From the NCBI GenBank assembly GCA_015039465.1, contig MU130540.1:262865-326864 (forward strand): 64,000 nucleotides of DNA, given 5' to 3'. The translations under genes and the position numbers were made by a program. This stretch comes from Phlegmacium glaucopus. Lineage: Eukaryota > Basidiomycota > Agaricomycetes > Agaricales > Cortinariaceae. Below the pieces are notes generated by a model, which was not told where the DNA came from, made no database searches, and saw only the letters and a program-made list of their open reading frames with translations. Below are positions 36,201 to 48,182 of this stretch, piece by piece (the stretch's first letter is position 1; each line of letters starts with the position of its first letter).

Positions 36201-36958
36201 TTATTCGTAGGAACCCTTCGTCGAAATTTGGATCCATTTGAACAAAATGACGATGCAACTTTGAATGACGCCTTGCGCGCATCTGGACTTTTCTCTCTCC
36301 AAACTGACGCGGATGAAGCACGGCTTACTCTGGATAGTGATATTGCAAGTGGTGGAAACAATCTTTCGGTAGGACAACGACAAATTATCGCTTTGGCCAG
36401 AGCTATTGTGCGCAACAGTAAACTTCTCATTTTGGATGAGGGTGAGTCATTTGTTGCCTTGCAACTCTCTTCGATTCACTCATCACCCTTTCTTTTTTCT
36501 TTCGTCGTAGCTACTTCCGCTATTGGTATGTCTTGGGGTTCGTAGGAAGTCAAAAGCCACAAAAGCTCATTCTGTTTTGTAGATCATAAGACTGATTCCG
36601 TCATTCAATCAACATTGAGGAATGAACTTGGTGCTGATGTCACTATTTTGACTGTTGCTCATCGACTCCAGACGATCATGGACGCCGACAAGATTGTAAG
36701 TGACTTGTCTATGGTGAGTAACTTTCTTGCTCAATGCTTTCGTGTAGATGGTGCTCGATAGTGGTAAAATCGTATGTGTCGATCTCCCATCTTTATTTGG
36801 AATATTGAGATACTAACGGATCACTATTCTAGATTGAATTTGATTCTCCTCAGAAGCTGCTGCAGAAGAAGGGTGGAGCGTTTAAATACATGGTGGATGG
36901 CAGTGGTGATAAAAAGGCTCTCTACGCTATGGCGGACAGGAAGAGTAGATCTATATAA
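30288..36958 (+). CDS. ABC transporter subfamily C (MRP-type), array copy C
   Basis: This complete ABCC exporter has the same exon layout as copy B. The ATG is at 30288 ([12 protein letters not shown]) and the stop at 36956-36958 after [12 protein letters not shown]0-like hydrophobic segments lie at 30,440-31,130, TMD1 at 31,420-32,900 and NBD1 at 33,180-34,100, with Walker A GPTGSGKTS and a 13-nt exon at 33785-33797 coding the GGQK core. The acidic linker is at 34,200-34,340 ([14 protein letters not shown]), TMD2 at 34,380-35,510 and NBD2 at 35,760-36,950 (GRTGSGKSS, LSVGQRQ, LLILDE). One caution is that the intron-8 donor after ...KKMTM reads gaaagg here, where B has gcgagt and D gcaagt. 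The exon therefore has no canonical donor at that point, although a nearby gt and a downstream cag could restore frame. It may be a weakly spliced copy. Confidence 0.9.
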
Positions 36959-37059
36959 AGCTGTTTATTCTGTTTTTGCTCGGGACATTCTTTATTTTGT
37001 ATTTATATTTATTTCTTGCAATGCTATCCACTGATCTAGTTCCATTCGCGTTGAAGTTT

Positions 37060-37450
37060 CAAATAAATTCATGCACATCCGATGAGACTGAAGCCCATCA
37101 ACGCTGTTTCGGCTACTTGAGATTCGACGTTGGGTGAGGCCGGAAGAGAATTCTTGGACTTAATTCGGCGGACGTGTTGGGTTTACTGGCTGGTTTGCGA
37201 GACAGTTGCAAGATCGACTTTCTAGGGATGACGGTTTGAAGATAGGAACAAACGCTAAAGGTCAAGGTACAAGATGGATGTAGTGCAACTTGGCGTTTGT
37301 ATCAACTCGATCGGTTCAAGACGTGAACGTTCCCTATTAATCATACTTGGACACCAAACGCATCACTGTCGTAACCGAGTTGCCCTGAACATGGATATAA
37401 TAAACCATTCCACGGATGTCCACGAGATCATGTAGCGGTAGGATGAACAC
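37060..37450 (-). pseudogene. Truncated and decayed BTB gene tail, spacer C-D
   Basis: This is shorter and more degraded than the relic in the B-C spacer. It keeps gccggaagagaattcttggac-like and aattcggcggacgtgttgggt-like stretches, some apparently in inverted order relative to the intact gene (37,130-37,210 reads in the opposite orientation to 37,280-37,450), suggesting a local inversion as well as deletion. It has no start, no BTB domain and no long frame. Confidence 0.7.
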
Positions 37451-37827
37451 GGATCGGAGTACCATAACCGGAGGGGGGTCGAAGTCTAGTCACTACAGGT
37501 ATGTATACGCCGCACAGGAATTATTCCAGGGGAAGACCGATCTAAGCCCTCTACTTAGACCAGGTCAATTCATTACATGATGCTGACCGAGACAGGATGT
37601 GGTAACCATTATGAGAAGTTGGCAAATAGGGATTCTGAACCACCACTTAAGCTACAATAAGTCAACCAATCTGCAAGCTTAGCCCAGCTTCGGAGCACTG
37701 GCTTAGGATCAGTCGTTTATGGCTTAATTCAGAACTGGATGATTGACTTCTGCGACTGTACAGGCAATCAATTTACAGCCTTACGGAGGGGCGAAAAACC
37801 AGGAATTGTTCTTTCGAAGGCTTGATG

Positions 37828-37909
37828 TTCCTGCTTCGCGTAACTCGCTTCATTCAATGAATTCAATCCATTTAAGGAAGTGAGTAACTGTGAGTTATGC
37901 GAAGTAGGA
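37828..37909. repeat. Fold-back inverted repeat in the promoter of copy D
   Basis: The left arm ttcctgcttcgcgtaactc pairs with the right arm gagttatgcgaagtagga around an AT-rich centre containing attcaatgaattcaat. It occupies the same place relative to the ATG as the one in copy C and is related in sequence. Confidence 0.75.
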
Positions 37910-38012
37910 TTGTTCATAAGCATCTAGGAAGCCAGTGTAAGGCTACTAGAAGCCATACCATGGAATATATATTCCGAACAGTGTGTAGTAGTGCTTCAAC
38001 AACATCCCACTC

Positions 38013-41000
38013 ATGGTGGCTACGACTCGATTTATCGTTCAAGCAGGTCCAGATCGGTTCAGTAGACCACTGGCATTTATGGAATCAGAGAATTTGTACG
38101 TTCATTTTCAAGAAATTCATCAATCATGAGTAACTGAAGCCTCTGCTTAGTTGGAAAGATACCCTACTCATTCCCCTTATCACAGCCGTGGTATCGGGAA
38201 CTTTACTTGTTGCGCATGCTCTTTCGTATTCCTGGAAAATTTCACGACGAAACACAACTAGACACACTTGCTCTACTTCAGTGGCAACAAATAAAGCATC
38301 GTGTTCGAAGCGGTTGAAATTTCAAGTTGGAACCAAAATCAATCAGTGGCACACACGCAATCATGGAGGATCCATCATCTTTGCCTTCAAAATTGCGCGA
38401 CTCGTGGGATGCTTAGCTCTCTTTGCCTTATCATTAGCGACACTTCTACATCCCCATTACTCGACTCATCAGGGACCCATCTTAGACTGGGATGGAATGT
38501 TTTTAGTGGATAACTTACCCCAGGTAGCCGTGGCAGTTACTTTTGTGAGTCGCATTATCATAAGTCTTCCACATGATGGCCGACGAGGTGTACAGTTGTA
38601 TACTTCCTTGCTTGCTACAATTTCTCTCGTTCAAAACAGCTGGAGCCGATCTGTGACGCGTCATAACAATTCCATTCTATTCGTCGCACTTTCCGTCTAT
38701 GTTTATCGTGACATTTGGCCTCTTGCTACATATACTCAGAAGCCAGTCGATCTTTCCGAAGGCACACTACTCTGGATAAAAGTAATTGTTTTGTTCATAA
38801 CCGCCGCGGTTATCCCACTTCTTGTCCCTCGTCAATATGTCCCAGTTGACCCGAAGGTATTGTTCCCAGCGCAATCATCATTGACCCAGCGGTTACTAAG
38901 GCTGGTCCATAGCATCCAATGGAAGTCCCAAACCCTGAGCAAACGGCATCCATTCTTTCCCTAATTATGTATAGTTTTTTGGACCCTCTCATCTTCGGAG
39001 CCTGTAGAATGCCCTATTTATCACATGAGCGACTGCCTGCCATTCCGGATTACGACTATGCTGAATACCTTCGCAAGATAGCTTTTCCGGTAAAGTCAAG
39101 CAATCCTATCCATTTTAAATGATGCTTACAAGTCACTTCCAGCTCTTAGATCCATTTCAAGGTGCCAAGGGACATCTATTCTTTAGGTTGATAAGGGTAT
39201 TCTGTAAGTCCATTACCCACCTCCAGCGATTCAGGTCAATCAATTCGTTCACTTCAAAGATGTGGAATATATCTGGATGAGCTTTGCGATCATCGTCCAA
39301 GTATTGGCAAGTTTCGCATCTCCCTTAGCAATTAAAAAAGTTCTTTCGTATGCACACATTATACTCCTCCATTTCCAGGTACTGATTTCACTGATTTCAA
39401 TTAGTTTTATCGAATCTGATGGAGAAGGTGCATCCATTACTCCGTGGTTTTGGGTACTTTGTCTCTTCATCGGACCTATCATCTTGTCAATCTCCTCCCA
39501 ATGGTATATCTTCATGAGCACCAGAGCGCAAGCCTGTACCGAGAGCTTGTTGACCCAGTTGGTATTCGAACACAGTCTACGAATCCGTTTCAAGGCTGAA
39601 GGATCGACAGAAGATGGTCCTTCTGAAAGTCAGTCGGTTGAGGGAAGTACGATATTTGAAGGCAGTGACATGCAGTCTGATATCACAAGTTGTGAAGAGA
39701 AGAAAGAGAACAAGAGGGATAACCTCATCGGAAGGATCAATACGCTCGTGACGGTCGATTTGGACAATGTTGGCGCTGCAAAGGATTTCCTGATGGTTAG
39801 TAAGTAACAGAAAGTGTTCAATGTTACTAGACTTGAACTTTTGATCGCTGACACGTTCCTTAGGCCTACAAGTCCCGTTGGAGTTGTGCTTAGCTGTCGT
39901 CTTTCTGTACGTCGTTCTGGGATGGAGGTATGACGCTTTTTTTTCTGATATCGCGTGAACGGCTTCCTGATTAAGACTTGGGACAATAGCGCATTTGTTG
40001 GCTTTGCGAGCATCATTTTACTTCTGCCCGTTCCGGGATACTTTGCTGCTAGGATGCAAGCTGTACAGAACAAAAAAATGACAATGGCAAGTTTTAAGTT
40101 TTCTAGACATTTTCCCTCCTCTGCTTTCTCTAATTAGGCCAAGTAGATTGATGCCAGGGTTCAAACCGTTTCCGAAAGTAAGCCCATTATGGATGAAAAT
40201 ACGGCATTTTAACTGAATATTATGCATCAATAGCTCTGGGAGTCCTTCGTATGGTTAAACTATTTGGATGGGAACACAAGATGAGCGAAACTATCAACGA
40301 GAAGCGTGAAGAGGAGTTGAAGTGGATTTGGAAAGACAAAGTCAGATGAATCCTGCAACTGTTAAAATCTATTCTGATATTCAATTTTCCACTCAGGTGG
40401 TCGTTTTATTGACCGATCTCACCAAGTAATATTTGCCTTCGACTATAAAAACTCTGACTCATGATCTCTACAGCTTCATCATCCCAACGATTACTATGCT
40501 CGTTACCTACGGAACATATACCCTGATAATGAAGGAAAGCCTAAACGGTTCGTAATACTCCCGTCATAAGAGACTTTGTACACTTAATTTAAGATTATAG
40601 CATCCAAGGTTTTTTCCAGCATGGCAGTTTTCGACGTAGTACGAACCGTACTCCACCGAACCTCTTCTCTCTTCACACTCACGTTGAAAGGTATGATCTG
40701 ATACCAGGACAGGCGTACTACATGTAACATTTATAACCGTTTACAGGGAAAGTATCCCTGGATCGTTTTTCATCGTTCCTCCGAGATACTGAACTTCTAG
40801 ACTCTTTCTCTGAAGATGTTGTGATGAACGACGCACAACTCGATGTTGATGATGATCGTATTGGTTTCAATGACGCTGTCTTTGCTTGGTCTAAAGATGC
40901 CAGGGATGGATCTCTAACCCCGTCGTCCAGCGCATTTAGGCTGCGTGTTGAAGGCAAAATTACTTTCAAACGGGGCTGCATCAATCTCATTATCGGTCCA

Positions 41001-44000
41001 ACGTAATAGTTCCGCTCCTTAATTATGATTTCCACGGCGGCTCAAAACATTCACTTTGTCTAGCGGGTCTGGTAAAACTTCGATTCTCATGGCTCTGCTT
41101 GGTATGTACAGCATACGACGTTTTACTTTCGAACTAAGAATTGTGATCCATCAGGGGAAATGCATTTCATTCCTAGCGCAGTGGACTCTTGGTACAATCT
41201 TCCACGCCGAGGTGGTGTTGCTTACGCAGCGCAAGAATCTTGGGTACAGAATGAAACGATTAGAGAAAACATCCTGTTTGGTGCACCTTATGATGAGGAG
41301 CGTTATCAGAAAGGTACAATTTTTTTATATTTCTTGGTACCTGTTTCGATAACGATCGTCCTCCAGTTATTTATCAGTGTGCTCTAAAACGTGATCTAGA
41401 ACTATTTGAAGCGGGAGACAGCACCGAAGTTGGCGAAAAAGGTCTTACTTTGAGGTAGGTCTAGCGTCGCATTTGTTTGGTATGTACTCACGCTTCAAAT
41501 CCAGTGGTGGGCAGAAGGTAATGCTTCACTTACAGACGATACTGTCGCTATGGCTGATGATATTTGACGCTAGGCACGGATTACTCTCGCTCGAGCAATC
41601 TACTCTTCAGCGGAGATCATCCTTCTCGACGATGTTTTAGCTGCGTTAGATATTCACACGTAAATGCGCCACATCGTTTAAATACCTTTTTTCACGCGAA
41701 ACATCCAGGTCAAAGTGGATTGTCAATGAGTGTTTACAAGGGGACCTCGTCTGTGGAAGAACCGTATTGCTGGTGGTAGGTTGTTTCTCATAAAATTCTC
41801 CATTGATCGTTGCTCATTCCCTTCTTGTACTAGACCCACAATGTCGCTCTTACAGCTCCTATTGCTGATTTCGTGGTGTCGATTGGTTTTGACGGAATTC
41901 CTCGCGATATGGGGTCTGACATACTAGCCGCACTCAAGAGTGACCCGATCCTGGCTTGCGAGGCTGAGGCTGAACAAGAAGAAACTGAGGTAGCGAAACA
42001 AGTTGTGGATACGGTCAATACAGAAGAACAGATGTCGGACGGGAAGCTGATTTTGGCCGAAGAGCTAGTTGAAGGTCGGATAACCTGGAAGGCCATCAAA
42101 CTTTTCTTGGATGGTCTTGGTGGTGAACATCCCTTCCTATTCATGACAGTTTGGTTAGGAGGATATCTGGTCAACCATGTAGCTGTCAGCTTTGGGGTCT
42201 GGTTCTTAGGATATTGGGGTTCCCAATATGACAACCATCTCCCAGCACAAGTCCCCGTTTTATAGTCAGTTCTTTCCTGCTTCTTTTATTTCGTTTGGAT
42301 TAACCTGACTTCCTCTGTCATCAGCTACCTGTCTATGTATACCATCATTTTAGTCGGGTTCATGTTTACCTTTGTATTGGTGACGACATACTATTATGCT
42401 GGGACGCAACGCGCATCAAGATCAATCAATGGGAAATTGATCGACTCTGTGTTGGGTTCTACACTTCGGTTAGTCAGGCTTATTGCATCTTCATACAATT
42501 TTTGACTGAGAGACCATCTCCTTGTTCCAGCTGGCTGGATGAAACTCCAACATCGCGTATCATCACTCGATGTACTCAAGACATCGCGACTATTGATGCA
42601 GGTCTCTGCTGGAGCCTCGATGGTGTAGTCGAAGAATTTACAGCCATGGTGGTCAACCTCGGAGCTCCTGTTCTCTTCACGCCTGTCTTTCTTCTCCCGG
42701 GTATCTTGATAGCAGCCGTTGGAGTATACATCGCCAACATATACCTGAGAGCCCAAATGTCGGTCAAGCGAGAGAAGAGGTAATCATGCTGTTTTTTCAA
42801 TATTTAATAAGGTCTTAACGTCTACCTATTTCTAAGTAACGCGAAATCCCCACTTTTGTCCCACTTTGGCGCCGCCATTACAGGTTTAGGTTTGTTTCCT
42901 TTTCCATGCGCCTTTCTGCCCATTTCATTTCTTATTATCGTTACAGTGTCTATCCGCGCGTATGGTGCTCAACAGTCTTTCAGGACTGAATCGATGAAAA
43001 AATTGAATCACTACGTCAAAGTTTCGAGGACATCCTTTAATCTTAGCCGATGGATTGGCATACGCATTGACCTTCTTGGCGCTACATTCACGACAGCTCT
43101 TGCTTCATACCTCCTGGTTAACCGATCCCTGAATGCTGCGAACATAGGTTTCTCTTTGAATATGGCTCTGGAGTTCTGCACTACGATCTTGTGGCTTGTT
43201 AGACTCTATAACGACTTTGAAGTCCAGGCAAACAGGTAAAAAGTATCACAAAAGTTTAAATATGGAGAAGATGACTGAATTGGTCATGGTCTAGTCTGGA
43301 ACGTATACAAGGTTACCTTGACATTGAACATGAACCGAAGCCAACCCAAGCAGGGATTCCCCCAGCAGCTTGGCCTAAAAGTGGCGAACTTCAAGTCGAA
43401 CATCTTTCTGCTAGATATTCTACAGTATGATCTATATTCATGGTTGTCAAATACTTGAAAAACTGATCTCTAGTGTTTTTAGACTGGTCCAAAGGTATTA
43501 CGTGACCTTTCTTTCCATGTTAAATCCGGTGAAAGGATTGGAATCGGCAAGTCATCCGCTTGTGTACATGATGATGAACTGACTTTGGACTACCGTTTTT
43601 CAGTTGGCAGGACAGGTAGTGGGAAGGTATATGATTCACCATTCTCCTTTCTGTGATAAAAGTATTTATATGATGATCGTTACACACAGAGTTCACTCAC
43701 ACTTTCATTGTTGCGTTGCATTTTGACGGAAGGAACTGTCTATTACGACGGAATTCCGACCAACAAAATCAATCTTGACGCCTTGAGGTCAAGTATCACT
43801 ATTATTCCACAAATGGTACGCCGGTCCTTCATTTAATGAACTAAATCTATACTCAACCAAACCCCCCAAAAAATAAATAAATAATAATAATAGCCTGAGC
43901 TTCTGAGTGGTGAGTCATCAACTGAATCTTTTAGACATTTACCTGAGGGTCTTATTCTTGTAGGAACTCTTCGTCGAAATTTGGATCCATTCGAACAAAA

Positions 44001-44699
44001 TGACGATGCGACCTTGAATGACGCCCTGCGCGCATCTGGACTTTTCTCTCTCCAAACGGACGTGGATGAAGCACGGCTTACCCTAGACAGTGATATTGCA
44101 AGTGGTGGAAACAATCTTTCTGTAGGACAACGACAGATTATCGCTTTGGCTAGAGCTATTGTGCGCAACAGTAAACTTCTCATTTTGGATGAGGGTGATT
44201 CCATTCGTTGTCTTGCAAGTCTCCTTGATTCACTTATCACCCTTCTTTCTTTTTTTTCGTCGTAGCTACTTCCGCCATTGGTATGTCTTTGGGTTCGTAG
44301 AAAGTCCAAAGTCAACAAAACTGATTCTGTTTTGTAGATCATAAGACTGATTCCGTCATTCAATCAACACTAAGGAATGAACTTGGTGCTGATGTCACCA
44401 TTTTGACTGTTGCTCATCGACTCCAGACGATCATGGACGCCGACAAAATTGTAAGTGACTTGTCTACGGCGAATAACATTCTTGCTCAATGCTTTCATGC
44501 AGATGGTGCTCGATAGCGGTAAAATCGTACGTGTCGACCTTTATTCGAATACTGAGTTACTAACGGACCACTATCCTAGATTGAATTTGACTCTCCTCAG
44601 GAGCTGCTGCAAAAGAAGGGTGGAGCCTTCAAATCTATGGTGGATGGTAGTGGTGATAAAAAAGCTCTCTACGCTATGGCGTACGGGAAGGCTAAATAG
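38013..44699 (+). CDS. ABC transporter subfamily C (MRP-type), array copy D
   Basis: This is a complete ABCC exporter. The ATG is at 38013 ([19 protein letters not shown]) and the stop at 44697-44699 after MAYGKAK. The order is TMD0-like block (38,150-38,860), TMD1 (39,140-40,640), NBD1 (40,900-41,820; Walker A, 13-nt exon 41505-41517 carrying GGQK, ILLDD), acidic linker (41,935-42,060), TMD2 (42,090-43,240) and NBD2 (43,480-44,690; GRTGSGKSS, LSVGQRQ, LLILDE, AHRLQTI). Intron 8 has a GC donor (gcaagt near 40,086), and the intron before NBD2 Walker A also has a GC donor (gcaagt near 43,548) where A, B and C have gtaagt. The C-terminal end differs from B and C. I saw no in-frame stop or frameshift in coding exons. 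The 3' end is tail-to-tail with the intact BTB gene, 129 bp apart. Confidence 0.92.
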
Positions 44700-44828
44700 A
44701 TCTATCTATAGAAGGCTGTTTTTGCTCAGGACATTCTTTCCTTGGTTAACTACTTGTATTTATATACATTTCCTGCAATGATATCCAATGATCTTGTTCC
44801 ATTGCCAAGTTAAAAGTTACAAAATAAA

Positions 44829-46170
44829 TTATACACATCCAAAGAAATGGTCTGCTAGTTCATCTTGTACCTTGACCTTTAGCGCTTTCAAACCCTCCAA
44901 ACCTGCGATTCTACAATCAGGGTTTATTCCCATCTTCAAATCCTCATCTCCAGAAAGTTGGTCTCGCAAACAAGCCAGTAAACCCAACACATCCGCCGAA
45001 TTAAGTCCAAGAATTCTCTTCCAGCCCGCAGCAGACACCCAACGTCGTTCCCAAGTAACAGAACATCGTTGATGCGCTTCATCAGTGCAACTTGGGGCTT
45101 GTACCAACTCGATCGGTTTAAGCCGTGAACGTTCCCATAGACTGACCAAAGACCAATACCCAGACAACAAACGCATCACTTGTCCATTATTCAATTTCGG
45201 ATCAGCTCGTAACTGGGTTGCTCCACGTTCCGTCACCGTCTGCCTATCCAACATATCCTGAACATGGATATAATAAGCCATTCCACGAATATCCACAAGA
45301 TCATGTTTATCCGCAGCTTGTATAGCAGGGACTGAAGGTGCGCTCTTGTTTAATAATCTATCGTACCATTTTTTTTTGATCAATTCGATGGTGTCTTTGC
45401 GTTTGAATTGGACGGATACGTCTATGAGGGAGGAGAGAGTTGCGGATGAGCATGCGTCCATGAATATGGAGTTGGTGGCGGTTTGGTGGATGGTGGATAA
45501 GACCCAATCTTGGAGTTTGGGGATGTCGTATTTGTTGGAGATGGATGCGATGTTGCAGAGTCGTTCGATGTCGCTTTGATCTTGAGCTGGAGCTGCGAGA
45601 TCTTCTGATCTAAAGAAGTTGAGCACCAGCGCTTCTGGTGGAATTGAGTATTAAAAGCAGAACTTACTTGGCATAGAGAGCCCATAAAAACGCTCTACTT
45701 TCTTGAGGAGTGGCAATCCTGAACAGTAGTGGGTTATCATCGCTTGTACAACCGTTCGCACCGATATGATCTTTTAACAGATCTTTCATGAACGGCGAAC
45801 AATCGAATATTTCCTGGTGGATCTAATCCAAAAATCATCAGCTATATTTTATATGAACCCTAAACACAATGCCGCTCACCTTGAACAATACATCTTCTGC
45901 GCGGAATATACAAGTGGCAGTTGGATCATCGTCCAGATAATATAGTGAATCACGTTCACCCGGTTTATTGGCACTGCCGCCGGGATTCAAGCTGGACCTA
46001 GTATAAGTATTGGTCTTGGTGGTATTAGGATTAGGATTAGGTTGTTCCTCGTCATCAGAGTCAACTCGTGCCCTTTTCCGGGGTCGTTTTTCTTCCTGGC
46101 GATCACGGGTTTCACGAATAGTGTTATCGTCAACGATAATGAACCTGCGGAATGAAGCGCCTTTGGTCAT
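44829..46170 (-). CDS. BTB/POZ domain protein
   Basis: This is the intact parent of the relics in the ABC array. BTB domains mediate protein-protein contacts, often as adaptors. Exon 1 is 46170-45880 (97 codons), with a basic, probably nuclear segment (EEKRPRKRARVDSDDEEQ) and the start of the BTB fold (ATCIFRAEDVLFK). The intron is 45879-45823. Exon 2 (45822-45668) continues IHQEIFDCSPFMKDLL. Exon 3 starts near 45630 and runs to the stop at 44829, ending DHFFGCV. The exon 2-3 join is unsure, because the simplest GT-AG pair (gtaagttctg...ccaccag) leaves a one-base phase conflict. The C-terminal part is helical and Trp-rich with no other domain I recognise. BTB proteins of this layout are numerous in Agaricomycetes. 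Confidence 0.8.
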
Positions 46171-46521
46171 CTTGAGATCTTTTGGGTAAAAAAAACAAGA
46201 GATTATGGGTTGGGCAGTTCAAAAGCAAAAAGCAAAGGCAACGACGATAGGTCCTGCTCCGATAGCAGTGACAATAAAATAAAAGGATTCCATGTGTTAC
46301 TTGTTAGCAACGTCGGGTTTGGGCAACAGACTTTCAGAACAATGGGAGAACAAGGCTATCTCGGCTGAATGCCGATCATTGTTTCAAGTGTATAAATATC
46401 GTGTTATACAAAGGTCTAGTATAAATGCAAAGGTATACTATGCGTGTTAGTTTCGACGTTAAAAAGAAAGCGGCACAAGGTCGTCATAAAGTAAGGAGCG
46501 GTCGTAAATATTTAACATATG
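46171..46521. other. Intergenic
   Basis: This stretch lies between the start of the BTB gene and the 3' end of the secreted-protein gene. I see no ORF or RNA gene; it likely contains the BTB promoter. Confidence 0.5.
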
Positions 46522-47892
46522 TTATGAAACAATGAGAGCTGATACCATAATGATAGCAAGGACGATGGAAGCTGAGGGAACAAGTTGCCATAGATGAGGT
46601 GGTGAAGGTCTCCATGCGGATCTAAACAAAAAGGGACGTTGATCATACGAAAGACAATTGAGAGGAAAACAATCATACGATTTTGAAGTTGAAGGAGCTG
46701 CAGTTATTTTAACATCAATCACAGCGACCAAACCATCAACTGCATTTACACCATTCACGCTAACGCTTGTGTTATGGTTGATCCCAATATTCGTACTTTG
46801 CAGCAGACCAGAGACGTAGCTAATCTGGCTCTGATAGGTATAATTGTTCCACGAAGTTGTGCCAGTGAACGTTGATGTATTGGTCAAGTTTTGCGTGGGT
46901 ATAGGACTCTGAGTGATATTTCCGATCAGCCAATCCCTGTGGCAGGCAAATGTTGGTGATTTTTTATCACTACAGCGAGGTGAAATTTTGTCTCGTTACC
47001 TTCCTAGGTTGTATCCGTTGATGATAATATCATGTCCTTCTATATAACGTAAGAAAAGCTGTCAGAGTCGGTCTTTGTCTATGCCGACAGCAGACTCACG
47101 ATCCAGGGGCATCTCATACGATGTGGCCATAAAAATAGCGCCGCTGATCAACACACACGGACGTATTAGTTCTCCTGATTCATTAAAACAGAAAAAGTCT
47201 GGTATCGCACCTGTCTCCTTGAGGACCGTTCTGTATCCAGTACCGGAAGTGGTCACCACCCTGTATCGTTTCTTTGCAGGCTCCAAGTTGAGCATCTCCA
47301 TAATTCCAACGGATTTCACCTGTCTCGTTCACTGACGACAGTAGTATAAGAACCATATTATTCTTGTATATAACATAAAAAGGAGAGCAACTGACCAGGA
47401 CCGTTGCCATCACCTAGATTTGCTAATTGAGGTGCACCAGAATGTTGTCCCAAACATTCAGCAGAAAATCCGAATGACCTAAGGAGAACGACCAGACAAA
47501 ATTACATTGTCAACCACATAAGCCCCACGTAAGAACCGTGCTATACATACAGGAAAAAGTTGCGCAGACCACCATTTATTTCTGCATCTACCAAAACACG
47601 CGCGTCCGAATTTCCAGAGATGATGGCATTCATAGGTTCTCCTTGGCCTGGTGGGAATGTGCCAGACGCTAACTAAATGGATAGATTTAGTTGTTTCTTA
47701 TTGACAAGGTAAACCCCCCAAACCCACCGCAAGTAACCCTCCACCATTGCTTAGAGGGTTGTAATAACCAGCTGAGGGTATGGTCTTTGTTGTATTAGAA
47801 CTTCGTCTCCAGACTTGCAGTAATGAAAAGTCTAGTGCGTGAGCAAGCGGGGAAGAAAGCAGGATAAGGAGGGTGATAGCTGTTGAACCCAT
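46522..47892 (-). CDS. Secreted protein with C-terminal hydrophobic anchor, unknown function
   Basis: The ATG at 47892 begins a clear signal peptide (MGSTAITLLILLSSPLAHA, likely cut after AHA). About seven exons follow, with short introns: for example the exon 1 donor at gtgggtttgg near 47,728, and later exons encoding GQGEPMNAIISGNSDARV, GFSAECLGQHSG, NYGDAQLGACKETIQGGDHF, FRYWIQNGPQGD, SGAIFMATSYE, IIINGYNLGR and DWLIGNITQS. The last exon is rich in N-glycosylation sequons (NLTNTS, NYT, NHTS) and ends in a hydrophobic stretch (VPSASIVLAIIMVSALIVS) suited to a GPI signal or membrane anchor. The pattern matches a widespread but uncharacterised Agaricomycete cell-surface family. The stop is at 46522. 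Confidence 0.72.
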
Positions 47893-48182
47893 TGAGGTCA
47901 AAACGAAAGAGCATATTAAAACTAAACTGGCTTCGAGTTACATAACATTATTATGGTTGAAGCCGTGTCCAAATTCGGTTCACTGCGATTGAATGGTGTG
48001 GCTTGATTTGGTAGGGGTTATGTAGTAATATATTATGTATCGAAAGCGCTCAGAGGTTTCTAAGAAAGTCTGTATAACATGGGCGAAAACATAGCTTCCA
48101 GGTCCTTGTTTTATCCTGCCTACTACTATGTGGCATGATGGAATATATTTATATTTGAAACCACAAAAAAAAAAAAGTACAA
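47893..48182. other. Intergenic
   Basis: A 290-base stretch between the secreted-protein gene start and the eIF3i gene end, with an A-rich run near 48,164-48,175 and nothing else seen. Confidence 0.4.

Larger units (their letters stand above)
36959..38012 (+). promoter_or_regulatory. Spacer and promoter of ABC copy D
   Basis: After the BTB relic, this contains the same ordered blocks as the B-C spacer (gaccgatctaagccctctac near 37,540; gtcgtttatggcttaattc near 37,711; gacttctgcgactgtacagg near 37,746). The fold-back follows at 37828-37909, then tggaatatatattcc about 45 bases before the ATG. Confidence 0.45.
22385..44700 (+). repeat. Head-to-tail tandem array of the ABC transporter unit
   Basis: Copies B, C and D start at 22385, 30288 and 38013, a period of 7.9 and 7.7 kb. 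Each unit comprises the ABC gene (6.65-6.69 kb), a truncated antisense BTB tail, and a shared promoter block. All copies share intron positions. Copy A belongs to the same family but is displaced by about 18 kb of inserted DNA. The pattern fits unequal crossing-over that duplicated an ABC gene plus the adjacent end of the BTB gene. Confidence 0.88.
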
